A stretch of DNA of 48,749 nt from an uncultured Ruminococcus sp. Its GTDB lineage: Bacteria; Bacillota; Clostridia; Oscillospirales; Acutalibacteraceae. The position numbers and the translations under genes are program-made. The stretch's first letter is position 1, and each line of letters starts with the position of its first letter. The notes beneath the pieces are model-generated. The model ran no database searches and was not told where the DNA came from. It was given only the letters and a program-made list of their open reading frames with translations. Below are positions 1-7,471 of this stretch, piece by piece. Where the stretch lies: NCBI GenBank assembly GCA_902785365.1, contig CACZYC010000013.1:1-48749 (forward strand), read 5' to 3'.

Positions 1-99
1 GACGCTGTCAATTTCATAGCCGTTCTCGAGAACTACCAGGAAATTGATCTGAGCGTCCTCATCTATACTGTCGGGCTCGCCTGTGTCGCGGTTTCTTGA
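1..99. repeat. Left copy of 99-bp inverted repeat at the contig ends
   Basis: Bases 1-99 are the exact reverse complement of 48651-48749, and identity stops at base 100. On both sides the repeat lies inside the coding sequence of the same C-terminal module of two outward-facing secreted proteins. This is the pattern left when an assembler stops at a repeat shared by two loci. That explanation is an inference; the identity itself is seen directly. Confidence 0.95.
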
Positions 100-1155
100 A
101 ACAGCGGTGGTGACGTTCTCGTCAACAGCTGATGTAGCATAGTTTCTTGTGTGGTATACATTAATTGTAGCGTGACCGTCGGTAACGAAAGTTACGGGAT
201 AACCTTCGTCGGCTGTTGTGGACTCAGTAGCCTGAGTATCCTGAGACTCTGAGGGAGTTATATGTGAATAGTGGTCAAGCACGCCGTCTTTCATATAGAA
301 AGTTGTGGCGTCGTCAGTTAATGCACCCGCGGGAGTCTGTGTTCCTTTGCCGTCATTAAAGATTATGAAAGCGGCGTCGAGGGGAACTTCTACGGAATAA
401 ATCGGATTGTTGTCGTCGTCAACACCAAAATATGTCATCTGTGTGCCGGGTAATTCTGTTTCAAGATAAGTGTCGGAGTACGCGTAAGCGTAAACAGCGT
501 CCCAGCCGAGTGTGTCTATGTAGTAAACTGTTCTTGTGGACGCGGGTTCGGATGCCTGAGTATCCTGAGACTCTGTAGCGGGAGTGCTCTGAGACTCGGA
601 AGCCTGAGTGCTTTGTGACTCTGACGCCTGTGTGCTCTGAGACTCGGAAGGCTGAGTGCTCTCTGTCGCGGTTGTGTCGTCGGTGGAGGGAGCGGAAACA
701 GCGCTGATTTTAACTACGCTGTTCTTGGAAACGTCAATAAACTGAATACCGTTAAGTATGTAAATGTCCTCAACATCTGATGTGATAGCAGGGACTGTGT
801 TGTCCGCAAGTACTTTGAACTGTGCCTTAAATAAAACGTGGTCGTCAGAGATATCATACGAATTATTGATATTTGATGTATTGAAAGAAATCTTTCCTAC
901 GGACTTGTTGCCTGATACCATTCCGGAAACGTTCGGAGCCTCAAAGGTACCCGCGCAGTATTCCAAAGTAGTGCTGTCATATGTAAGTTTGCCCTCGATA
1001 GCCGTGAAAGCGTCAGTTTCGGGCATGAGAACTGTTGCCTGAATTACAGTATCTTTTGCGTAGCTCTCAGGCTCACCTTCGGCAAAAACAGGGGTGATTA
1101 AAAGTGTGCCGAGCAAAAGAGTTACTGCGAGAAAAAGAGCTAAAAATTTTTTCAT
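1..1155 (-). CDS. Partial secreted cohesin-like / starch-binding protein (open at left edge)
   Basis: The reading frame starts with ATG at 1155 behind AAGGAGGA (1163-1170) and stays open to base 1, giving 385 codons without a stop. Residues 1-25 form a signal peptide ending near VFA. Residues 30-152 form a beta-rich domain that resembles cohesin folds (LTYDSTTLEYCAG, HVLFKAQFKVLAD). Residues 155-206 are a Ser/Thr/Gln linker with STQASESQ repeats. Residues 209-298 look like a CBM26-type starch-binding module (LGWDAVYAYAYSD, LPGTQMT). A second short linker leads to a module beginning near 319, which is also found at the end of the gene at the right edge. The protein is likely exported and surface- or complex-associated in starch binding. 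Domain calls are by eye; the C-terminus (possibly a dockerin) lies outside the window. Confidence 0.85.
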   Translation of the reverse strand, partial: MKKFLALFLAVTLLLGTLLITPVFAEGEPESYAKDTVIQATVLMPETDAFTAIEGKLTYDSTTLEYCAGTFEAPNVSGMVSGNKSVGKISFNTSNINNSYDISDDHVLFKAQFKVLADNTVPAITSDVEDIYILNGIQFIDVSKNSVVKISAVSAPSTDDTTATESTQPSESQSTQASESQSTQASESQSTPATESQDTQASEPASTRTVYYIDTLGWDAVYAYAYSDTYLETELPGTQMTYFGVDDDNNPIYSVEVPLDAAFIIFNDGKGTQTPAGALTDDATTFYMKDGVLDHYSHITPSESQDTQATESTTADEGYPVTFVTDGHATINVYHTRNYATSAVDENVTTAVSRNRDTGEPDSIDEDAQINFLVVLENGYEIDSV

Positions 1156-1207
1156 TATAAGGTCCTCCTTTTTGTTTGCCGATTATATAATGCGGCTATT
1201 CATAGTT

Positions 1208-1236
1208 ATTATAACACGATGTTTTAAATTTGTATA
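1208..1236 (-). promoter_or_regulatory. Promoter of the left-edge secreted protein
   Basis: On the minus strand a -35 TATACA (1236-1231) and a -10 TATAAT (1213-1208) are separated by 17 bp. They lie about 50 nt upstream of the ATG at 1155, and no other gene lies between. Confidence 0.6.
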
Positions 1237-1254
1237 TAATTTTTGAAATAATTC

Positions 1255-1304
1255 TTGAATTTTTGTGTGAAAAATTATATAATATCTATAATAGTGTTTT
1301 CACA
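1255..1304 (+). promoter_or_regulatory. Promoter of the sodium symporter with an operator-like inverted repeat
   Basis: A -35 TTGAAT (1255-1260) and a -10 TATAAT (1278-1283) are spaced by 17 bp. A perfect 8-bp inverted repeat, TGTGAAAA (1266-1273) and TTTTCACA (1297-1304), flanks the -10 and the expected start site. This is a layout suited to a repressor, but no regulator is identified. Confidence 0.65.
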
Positions 1305-1328
1305 AATTTTATCTAGGAGGGATAAAGA

Positions 1329-2858
1329 ATGGAAAAACGAGGAGAGTGGAGCTCGCGTTTGACGTTTATTCTCGCGGCTGTCGGTTCGGCAGTAGGTCTC
1401 GGCAACGCATGGAGATTTCCCGGTCTTGCGGCTAAACACGGCGGCGGAGCTTTCCTGATTGTTTACCTCGCGGCGATGCTTCTTATGGGTATTCCGCTGT
1501 TGATGATGGAGATATCCGTAGCCAGAAAGCTTCGCAAGGGCGCGATTGAAAGTTTACGCGGTATCGGCAAAAAATGGGAGTTTGTTGGTTGGTCGGCAAC
1601 CTCAAACGCTTTTGTCATTGTATGCTACTATTCGGTAGTTTTCGCGTGGGTTATACTTATGTTCCTGAACTCATGGCAGTTCGCGGGTATGACAGGCAAC
1701 AACGAAGCGGCTTCAAACCTTTTCTTTGATTTGACAAAAACAACAGGCGCAATCAAAGGAGCTGATATTCCCGGAGCGGTTCTTCTTTGCCTGATTATAG
1801 CATGGGGACTTATTTTCTACTGCATCCGCAACGGCGCGAAGTCTGTCGGTAAGGTAGTTAAGTTTACGGTATTTGCCCCCGTAGTGCTTTTGCTTATCAT
1901 GGCTGTAAAGGGCTGCACAATGCCTGGCGCGGGCGCGGGTTTGGCAAAGCTGTTTATTCCCGATTTTTCGGCGCTCAGCGACCCGTCGCTATGGGTTGAC
2001 GCCGTAGGACAGGTATTTTACAGCCTGTCAATTATGATGGCGATTATGTTCGCTTACGGTTCTTATCTGCGCAACGACGCTAACGTAGCCGTTGACGCTG
2101 TTATCATCGCTTTCTCGGATATGGCTATCAGCGTGCTGTCGGGCGTTGTAATGTTCTCGACAATGGGCGGTACAGGTATGCTCGGTGATATGACAGCGAG
2201 CGGTATAGGAACGGCGTTTATCGTTTATCCGCAGGCTATTGTAAACCTTACTCATATCGGATGGCTCAACGCGTTGTTCGGCGCAATATTCTATCTGATG
2301 CTCATTACGCTTGCTATCGACTCGGCGTTCTCGATTGTAGAGGGTGTTTCGGCGGCAATTTCGGACAAATTCCATATCAAGCCAAAGACCGTCACAATCG
2401 CGATTTGCGGAATTTCGGGCGTTATCTCGCTACTGTTCATCACACAGATGGGACTTGCGTGGCTCGACATCGTCGATAACTGGGCTAACTCGTTCAACCT
2501 TATTCTTATCGGCGTGCTTGAGTGTATCGCTATAGGATGGTCGTTTAACCTCAGAAAAGTTCTTAAGGAGGTTAACCGCAACACAAAGAAGTTCAAAGCG
2601 CCTTATTGGTGGTTCGCGCTTTCGGTTAAGTTTATCGCGCCAATACTGCTTTCGGCTTTGTTCATCTGGAATATTATTGTTCTGTTTGTACAGAACGGCG
2701 GTTCCTACAACCCCGATTACCCGATTTGGGCACAGATTGCCGCGGGTTGGGCAGTAACAGTTCTGGTATTCGTCAGCGGATTTGTCGCGAAGTTCTTTGT
2801 TTGGAGAAAGAAAAAGAAAGGCGATTACGTCGAGGACGAAGTTGTCTGGGAAGACTAA
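1329..2858 (+). CDS. Neurotransmitter:sodium symporter (NSS/SNF) family transporter
   Basis: This is a 509-residue polytopic membrane protein with the NSS signature at its N-terminus: VGSAVGLGNAWRFP, with the GNAWRFP motif at 25-31, in the first transmembrane helix that binds sodium and substrate. About 12 hydrophobic segments follow, as in LeuT-like transporters. Such proteins import amino acids or related solutes with sodium; the substrate cannot be told from the sequence. The tail is basic then acidic (KKKKGDYVEDEVVWED). The start is set by AGGAGGG at 1316-1322. It is monocistronic, with its own promoter and a strong terminator at 2860. Confidence 0.93.
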   Translation: MEKRGEWSSRLTFILAAVGSAVGLGNAWRFPGLAAKHGGGAFLIVYLAAMLLMGIPLLMMEISVARKLRKGAIESLRGIGKKWEFVGWSATSNAFVIVCYYSVVFAWVILMFLNSWQFAGMTGNNEAASNLFFDLTKTTGAIKGADIPGAVLLCLIIAWGLIFYCIRNGAKSVGKVVKFTVFAPVVLLLIMAVKGCTMPGAGAGLAKLFIPDFSALSDPSLWVDAVGQVFYSLSIMMAIMFAYGSYLRNDANVAVDAVIIAFSDMAISVLSGVVMFSTMGGTGMLGDMTASGIGTAFIVYPQAIVNLTHIGWLNALFGAIFYLMLITLAIDSAFSIVEGVSAAISDKFHIKPKTVTIAICGISGVISLLFITQMGLAWLDIVDNWANSFNLILIGVLECIAIGWSFNLRKVLKEVNRNTKKFKAPYWWFALSVKFIAPILLSALFIWNIIVLFVQNGGSYNPDYPIWAQIAAGWAVTVLVFVSGFVAKFFVWRKKKKGDYVEDEVVWED

Positions 2859-2859
2859 T

Positions 2860-2893
2860 AAAAAGGCTGAGCATTTTTTTGCTCAGCCTTTTT
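2860..2893 (+). terminator. Intrinsic terminator of the NSS symporter
   Basis: AAAAAGGCTGAGCA pairs with TGCTCAGCCTTTTT around a T-rich loop. The hairpin is flanked by an A-run and a T-run, so it could act in both directions. Confidence 0.9.
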
Positions 2894-3048
2894 CAGTAAT
2901 CAGCAGTCAGTATTCAGCGGTCAGTTATTCAGGCGAATAAGTAAAGAAAAAAAACAAAGGAACCTCTCCCGAGAGAAGTTCCGTATTGTTTTGGATTTAT
3001 TTTGTTAACGATTAACTGTTCACTGATCACTGACCACTGCTCACTGAC
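2894..3048. repeat. Paired CAGTNNT-tract intergenic element between convergent genes
   Basis: A degenerate tract of TCAGTNN units runs on the plus strand at 2894-2932, directly after the symporter terminator. The same kind of tract runs on the minus strand at 3048-3014, directly after the degV stop codon. Between them is a hairpin (GGAAC...GTTCC, 2959-2982). Read on the minus strand it is followed by TTTGTTTTTTTT, so it probably terminates degV. The same tracts recur at five other places in the window. Confidence 0.8.
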
Positions 3049-3930
3049 TTATTCTCTCTCGTCACCCATGAAGAACACAGCTACTGTGCCTGGACCTGTG
3101 TGTGAAGCTATGATTGTTCCGATATCAAAAATCTGAACTTCGCCGTCAATATTTTTGAAGCGTTTTTCTATTGCTTCCTTGGTTGCTTTGGCGTCGTCAA
3201 TTACGTTCGAGTGGCAGATATAAACCTTGCCGCTGTAATTTTCACCGTCAACAGCGTGTTTCTCCATTTTGTTCATTATAAATTTAATGGCGTTCTGTTT
3301 GCCGCGTGTCTTTTCATAGGCTTCAATTTTGCCCGCGGCGTCAATGCGGAGAATAGGGCAGATGTTCAGTATAGCGGCGACTGTAGCGGTAGCGCCTGAC
3401 ATGCGTCCGCTGCGGCGGAAGTATTTAAGGTCGGTTGAATAGAACTCGTGGTGTACTCTGTGACGCCATTCGTTAGTCCACTCGGCAACCTCTTCCATAC
3501 TCTTGCCTTCATCTCTCAAATCGGCTGCGCCGCTGACGAGCATACCGTAACCCGAAGAACTGCATAGGGAGTCGATTACGATGAGCTTACGATTAGGATA
3601 TTTTTCTCTGAGCTTTTCGGCGGCGGTTGTCGCGCCCTGATATGAATTTGTCATACCTGTGCCGAACGCGATATGCAAAACATCGCCTTTTTGTAAAAGC
3701 TCGTCAAAAAAATCTATGTACTGAAACTCATTGATCTGAGAGGTGGAGGGAATTTCTTTCTCCAGAAGTTTATAAAAACGGGGCAAAGCCTCGGGATCGC
3801 GTCCCATATCGTCCACATATTCTTTGCCGTCGGCTGTGTATGTGTAGAACAATACGGGGATATTGCGCGCGCTTATTAATGAAAACGGCATATCAACCGT
3901 GGATTCACACGAAAGTATAAAATCGCTCAA
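3049..3930 (-). CDS. DegV family fatty-acid-binding protein
   Basis: The protein has 293 residues, the usual DegV/FakB length. It shows the family's N-terminal CEST stretch (SCESTVDMPFSL), a STSQ motif (STSQINEFQYIDFF), and the conserved IAFGTGMTNSYQGA and VIDSLCSSSGYGMLV blocks. DegV/FakB proteins bind a fatty acid and present it to a fatty acid kinase for phospholipid synthesis; no kinase gene (FakA) lies nearby. The start is TTG at 3930 behind AGAGGTGATT. It is monocistronic, facing the symporter gene. A minus-strand promoter-like pair lies at 3989-3961 (TGTACA-17-TATAAT). Confidence 0.92.
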   Translation of the reverse strand: MSDFILSCESTVDMPFSLISARNIPVLFYTYTADGKEYVDDMGRDPEALPRFYKLLEKEIPSTSQINEFQYIDFFDELLQKGDVLHIAFGTGMTNSYQGATTAAEKLREKYPNRKLIVIDSLCSSSGYGMLVSGAADLRDEGKSMEEVAEWTNEWRHRVHHEFYSTDLKYFRRSGRMSGATATVAAILNICPILRIDAAGKIEAYEKTRGKQNAIKFIMNKMEKHAVDGENYSGKVYICHSNVIDDAKATKEAIEKRFKNIDGEVQIFDIGTIIASHTGPGTVAVFFMGDERE

Positions 3931-3960
3931 AAATAATCACCTCTCAATTATAGTGAATAA

Positions 3961-3989
3961 ATTATAACATATTTAAATTGTGTTGTACA
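3961..3989 (-). promoter_or_regulatory. Promoter of the DegV gene
   Basis: A -10 TATAAT on the minus strand (3966-3961) has a weak -35 TGTACA (3989-3984) 17 bp upstream, about 30 nt before the TTG start. Confidence 0.5.
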
Positions 3990-4004
3990 TATTTTTTGAA
4001 AGTT

Positions 4005-4658
4005 TTATTTTTCAAAATCAAGTTTTTTTCTTGTCTCAATTACTACACCCAATGTTTTTAGGTTGTGAATGTTATTTGCTTCTATTTTGATTTTAGGAAA
4101 AGTTTTATTTACAGGTTCCAGTATAGCGTATTCATCATTATAAACTATTTGTCTTATTAATGTTTCTCCGTTATATTCAAAAACTCCTATTTGACCGCTT
4201 TCAATTGTTTTTGTCATTTTAACACTAATCTGATATCCACACGGAATTAAATTCTCCATACTATCATCGATCATAAAAAAAGTATTAACCTCATTAACAG
4301 GTTTTTTTGGTTCGATTTTTGGCGGATAAATTAACATAATAATAGCTAATATAGCGCAAACCGCCGCCCACAAACCAAAGAAAAGTAAATAAAATGAGAA
4401 ATAAACAAAGCATAATAATGCTGCTATTGCATTAAGAATTAATAATGCAAGATTTCCATGTGCTTTAAAAGATGTTGCTGCAGAGGTGATACCTGCAGCG
4501 AGTATGAACAATGCGGCAGTTAATCCTGCTGCAACATTTGTGGGTTCATAACCTTGTGCGCCTAATGAGTAAGCAAAACCAAGAGCGCAAGAAAAAATTA
4601 ACATTGGTATGGAAAGAACAATCGAAATTATTCCAGATACTAGTTTCCAGATTTTCAT
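4005..4658 (-). CDS. Four-helix membrane protein with a C-terminal LexA/S24-like domain
   Basis: I chose ATG 4658 because GGAGGT lies just upstream; a longer frame to 4793 runs into repeat sequence. The product has 217 residues. Residues 1-112 hold four hydrophobic segments like those of a common small Firmicutes membrane protein family (MKIWKLVSGIISIVL). Residues 126-214 match the LexA/UmuD S24 peptidase domain: FMIDDSMEN with Ser133, IESGQIGVFEYNGE, ILEPVNKTFPKI and LGVVIETR. The catalytic Lys position in LIRQIV is Arg169, so self-cleavage is doubtful. There is no DNA-binding domain. The gene is clearly more AT-rich than its neighbours and sits beside tRNA-derived repeats, which hints at acquisition. 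The domain call is a by-eye alignment to E. coli LexA and the function is unknown. Confidence 0.75.
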   Translation of the reverse strand: MKIWKLVSGIISIVLSIPMLIFSCALGFAYSLGAQGYEPTNVAAGLTAALFILAAGITSAATSFKAHGNLALLILNAIAALLCFVYFSFYLLFFGLWAAVCAILAIIMLIYPPKIEPKKPVNEVNTFFMIDDSMENLIPCGYQISVKMTKTIESGQIGVFEYNGETLIRQIVYNDEYAILEPVNKTFPKIKIEANNIHNLKTLGVVIETRKKLDFEK

Positions 4659-4746
4659 TTTTGACCTCCGCATTATACTGTATTTTATCACATATAAAAA
4701 ATGCAAGTCAAGTTGTTTGTTTTCTCTTGAGAGAACGAGCAGTAAG

Positions 4747-5098
4747 ACATAGTGGGCCATCAGTACGTTTAATATGTTGGAAAACACCTGCATCGTTTGT
4801 GACCACCTCTATTGAGGAAAGGTTCGGTTAACGCTACGGCGGGAAAACGGTCACCCCGGACCGTTTTCTAATCCGCCTTTCGAGTCCCTAATGCCCCTTA
4901 ATACAAAAACAATAGGCACCCGTAATAGGTGCCTATTGTTTTGGTGGGCCATCAGTATGTTTCATATTGCACAATGTTCCATCTCGTTTGTTGGGTTCAC
5001 GTTAGTGGGAAGTGTTTCATCTTCGCTCCTTCGCTAACAACGCTCCCCCGGAGCGTTGTTCCCGACTTCGTCGGTCGCTCGGCTTCGAGTCCCTGATG
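4747..5098 (-). repeat. Degenerate ~200-bp tandem repeats built from tRNA 3' ends
   Basis: This 350-base stretch has no credible gene. Read on the minus strand, downstream of the tRNA, it contains two diverged units. Each starts with an inverted copy of the tRNA T-arm/acceptor sequence: CATCAGGGACTCGAA at 5098-5084 and CATTAGGGACTCGAA at 4893-4879. Each ends with a direct copy of the tRNA 3' end: ACTGATGGCCCACCA near 4957-4943 and ACTGATGGCCCAC near 4762. The copy near 4943 is followed by a perfect hairpin (AACAATAGGCACC, 4908-4940) like the terminator behind the real tRNA. Hairpin-rich sequence (AACGCTCC/GGAGCGTT) fills the units. It looks like repeated duplication, or mobile-element scars at a tRNA locus. 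Confidence 0.7.
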
Positions 5099-5100
5099 AT

Positions 5101-5138
5101 AAAAAACAAGGATACCCGCTTGGGTATCCTTGTTTTTT
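5101..5138 (-). terminator. Terminator of the CAT-anticodon tRNA
   Basis: This is a perfect 17-bp stem, AAAAAACAAGGATACCC against its complement, with a 4-base loop. It starts at the last base of the tRNA CCA end and finishes in a T-run on the minus strand. Confidence 0.9.
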
Positions 5139-5214
5139 GGTGGGCCATCAGGGACTCGAACCCCGGACCGATCGGTTATGAGCCGATAGCTCTAACCAAC
5201 TGAGCTAATGGCCC
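5138..5214 (-). tRNA. tRNA with CAT anticodon, probably tRNA-Ile2 (lysidine type)
   Basis: The 77-nt sequence folds as a full cloverleaf with encoded CCA. The acceptor stem is GGGCCAT/ATGGCCC, the D-arm is GCTC...GAGC, the anticodon arm is ATCGG-CTCATAA-CCGAT, and the T-arm is CGGGG-TTCGAGT-CCCTG. The CTCATAA loop, the C4-G69 and C5-G68 pairs and the similarity to the remembered Bacillus Ile(CAU) sequence favour tRNA-Ile2, modified by TilS, over elongator Met. This is not certain from sequence alone. Confidence 0.9.
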
Positions 5215-5239
5215 TCAGTTGGAATTTTACGCAAAAAGT

Positions 5240-5268
5240 ATTATAACAATTTTATAATGGAATGTCAA
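5240..5268 (-). promoter_or_regulatory. Consensus promoter of the tRNA
   Basis: A perfect TTGACA (5268-5263) and TATAAT (5245-5240) on the minus strand, 17 bp apart, lie about 25 nt upstream of the tRNA 5' end. Confidence 0.9.
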
Positions 5269-5392
5269 CAAGAAAATAAATACCGTGATTTGTTAAAACT
5301 TTAACACTTAAAACAGCGATAATCACACCATATACTGTACATTTTTCATAAAATTACACCAAATATCCACAAAATGTGCTAATCGTTGCCAA

Positions 5393-5421
5393 TTGATATC
5401 AATACTTTATTGTGATAAAAT
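5393..5421 (+). promoter_or_regulatory. Promoter of the MFS transporter gene
   Basis: TTGATA (5393-5398) and TAAAAT (5416-5421) are spaced by 17 bp, about 30 nt before the ATG. Confidence 0.65.
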
Positions 5422-5453
5422 CTTAATGCATAATAAATATAAGGGGTAAAATT

Positions 5454-6692
5454 ATGGGTTTTATCAATAACAAATGGATGCGCGCGGCGGTTCCCGCGCT
5501 GCTTATTCACTGCTCAATAGGCACGGTTTATTGCTGGTCAACTTTTAAGACAGCTATTGCCGAAAGAATCGGAATGAGTCCGTTTGCCGTGGGCTGGGCT
5601 TTCTCGCTCGCCATATTCTTCCTCGGAATGTCCGCGGCGTTTATGGGCAAAATGGTTGAGAAAGATATCCACAAGTCCTCGCTTTTGTCCTGTATATGCT
5701 TTACAACAGGTATGATAGGAACGGGACTGTTCATCGAGTTCACCACAGGCGTTGTGGCTCTGATTGGTATCTTTGTATGCTACGGCTGTATTATGGGTAT
5801 AGGTTTGGGTGTAGGTTATCTTACTCCCGTAAAAACACTCATGCTGTGGTTCTCAGAAAATAAGGGACTTGCTACGGGTATCTCAATTATGGGATTCGGT
5901 CTTGCCAAGGCTATCGCGACACCGATAATGGAAGCTATTCAGAGCGGTCTCGGTATCACATGGATGTTCTATATCCTCGGCGGAGTATACTTTATTATGA
6001 TGATGCTCGGCCACTTCCTGCTCAAGAAGCCCGACGGCTGGGTAGAGTCCGACGAGGACAACGACAGCTTCAAGCCTATGTCGATGTTCAAGAACAAGGT
6101 GTTCCTCGGAATCTGGCTTATGTTCTTCATCAATATTCACTGCGGCCTCGCTCTCATTTCCTATGAGAAGCAGATTCTCGAAATCGTTTTCGGCGCGGGC
6201 GCTGTGGCAATCGCGATTGTGCCTTCGATTACGGCGGCGGCAAACGCCCTCGGTCGTATCGGCTACTCCACAATTTCGGATAAGATGCAGCAGAGAAACA
6301 CTGTATATAAAATCATATTCACCAGCTGTATCGCAATCAGCGCGGTCGCTTTGTTCAGCGGAGCAATTATGAACGGTTTCGGCGTTCTGATTATGGTAAC
6401 GATAGTTGTGGCACTTCTGCTCATTGTCAATCTCGGCTACGGCGGCGGTTTCTCAACACTTCCGGCTTTGCTTTCCGAGCGTTTTGGTATGAAGCAAATC
6501 AGTAAAATTCACGGTCTCGCTCTTTCGGCATGGGCTGTAGCGGGTATTACGGGCAACAATATGTCCGAGCTGATTCTCAGCTTCAGCAACAAGAACTACA
6601 ACCTTATTCTCATAGCAACAACAGTGCTCTACGCTGTGGCTCTGGTAGTATGTCTTGTAATGGTAGGAAAGAAGAAAGTAACTAATAAGTAG
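5454..6692 (+). CDS. OFA-family major facilitator (oxalate/formate antiporter-like)
   Basis: This is a 412-residue, about 12-helix MFS protein. The N-terminal VPALLIHCSIGTVYCWSTF and the YGCIMGIGLGVGYLTPVKT segment, followed by WFSENKGLATGISIMGFGLAKA, are typical of the OFA group. That group exchanges small carboxylates such as oxalate and formate or lactate; the substrate here is unknown. The usual central cytoplasmic loop is present (KKPDGWVESDEDNDSFKP). The start is ATG 5454 behind AAGGGG. It is a single gene that converges on the corrinoid adenosyltransferase gene; a CAGT-repeat tract begins at its stop codon. Confidence 0.9.
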   Translation: MGFINNKWMRAAVPALLIHCSIGTVYCWSTFKTAIAERIGMSPFAVGWAFSLAIFFLGMSAAFMGKMVEKDIHKSSLLSCICFTTGMIGTGLFIEFTTGVVALIGIFVCYGCIMGIGLGVGYLTPVKTLMLWFSENKGLATGISIMGFGLAKAIATPIMEAIQSGLGITWMFYILGGVYFIMMMLGHFLLKKPDGWVESDEDNDSFKPMSMFKNKVFLGIWLMFFINIHCGLALISYEKQILEIVFGAGAVAIAIVPSITAAANALGRIGYSTISDKMQQRNTVYKIIFTSCIAISAVALFSGAIMNGFGVLIMVTIVVALLLIVNLGYGGGFSTLPALLSERFGMKQISKIHGLALSAWAVAGITGNNMSELILSFSNKNYNLILIATTVLYAVALVVCLVMVGKKKVTNK

Positions 6693-6934
6693 TCAGTAAT
6701 CAGCAGTCAGTGGTCAGTTGTGGTCGGATAGAGACGTTTCATATTCCGACACGGTAGTGTTCCGATTGAATAAAGATATAAACTAATTAAAGTCTTAGGT
6801 TCTGCGCTGAGCCTAAGACTTTTCTTTATAGAATTATATGATTATAAATAGTTCGGGAGCTAAACTTTTTTAGTTAGCAGTTCTTTTGTTCTCGACATTC
6901 ACTGTCCACTGTCCACTGACTACTGAGAACTGAA
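6693..6934. repeat. Composite CAGT-tract element with central hairpin (copy A)
   Basis: The whole 242-bp gap between two convergent genes is one element. A plus-strand TCAGTNN tract (6693-6720) starts right after the MFS stop, and a minus-strand tract (6934-6899) starts right after the cobA stop. Between them lies a hairpin AGTCTTAGG/CCTAAGACT (6791-6820) followed by TTTTCTTT, probably a terminator. Read from the cobA side, the order CAGTGAATGTCGAGAACAAAA, then AGTTTAGCTCCCGAACTATT, then ATTCAATCGG, then GTGGTCGG or its equivalent is shared with the element at 36253-36506. Confidence 0.8.
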
Positions 6935-7450
6935 TCAGAACTCTATACCGAACCTTGCCTGTACTCCCCGGTCATACGGATGTTTGATTTTCTTCATTTC
7001 GGTGATATAGTCCGCAAGCTCCAGTATTCTCTCGGGCGGGTTGTGTCCCGTCATAACAACCTCAAGGTTTTTGGGGGCGTTTGATACGAACTCATATACG
7101 CTGTGTTCGTTTATCATTCCCGCTTCGACAGCGGAGAAAATCTCGTCAAGCACAATCATATCGTATTTCTGCGTGAGCACGGTTGTTACAGCGTCGTCAA
7201 ATATCTTGCGGAACATTGCCGACGCCTTCTGTTTTTCCGCCTCGTCCATATCATATGTGAATTTTAATTCGACGGGAGCGAAGGTGAGTGTAATATTTTC
7301 CGTGTGGCTGAGCGTGTGGCGCTCGCCCGAAAACTCAGTTTTGAGGAACTGAACGAACAGCACTTTCATTCGGCTGCCTGCCGCTCTGACGGCGAGACCT
7401 ATCGCCGCGGTGGTTTTTCCTTTTCCGTCTCCGTAGTAGATGTGAATCAT
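6935..7450 (-). CDS. cobA: Cob(I)alamin adenosyltransferase, CobA/BtuR type
   Basis: The 171-residue protein begins MIHIYYGDGKGKTT, with the P-loop GDGKGKTT at 7-14. It then shows VLFVQFLKT and the MIVLDEIFSAVEAGMI Walker-B-like block, and VVMTGHNPPERILELADYITEM, all typical of the CobA/CobO/BtuR family. The enzyme transfers the adenosyl group of ATP to cob(I)alamin to make coenzyme B12, in the cytoplasm. No other cobalamin gene is near, so it probably serves salvage of imported corrinoids (inference). It is slightly shorter than the E. coli enzyme because the N-terminal extension is absent. The start ATG 7450 follows AAGGAGGG. Confidence 0.9.
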   Translation of the reverse strand: MIHIYYGDGKGKTTAAIGLAVRAAGSRMKVLFVQFLKTEFSGERHTLSHTENITLTFAPVELKFTYDMDEAEKQKASAMFRKIFDDAVTTVLTQKYDMIVLDEIFSAVEAGMINEHSVYEFVSNAPKNLEVVMTGHNPPERILELADYITEMKKIKHPYDRGVQARFGIEF

Positions 7451-7471
7451 AAATCTTCCCTCCTTGCAATT

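Noticed and set aside
764..1042. Plus-strand ORF of 92 codons
   Set aside because: It is antisense to the clear open frame of the left-edge secreted protein and has no ribosome-binding site.
5012..5203. 63-codon ORF across the tRNA region
   Set aside because: It runs antisense through the tRNA gene and its terminator; its RDSNPGP-like ending is a common artefact of tRNA-spanning frames.
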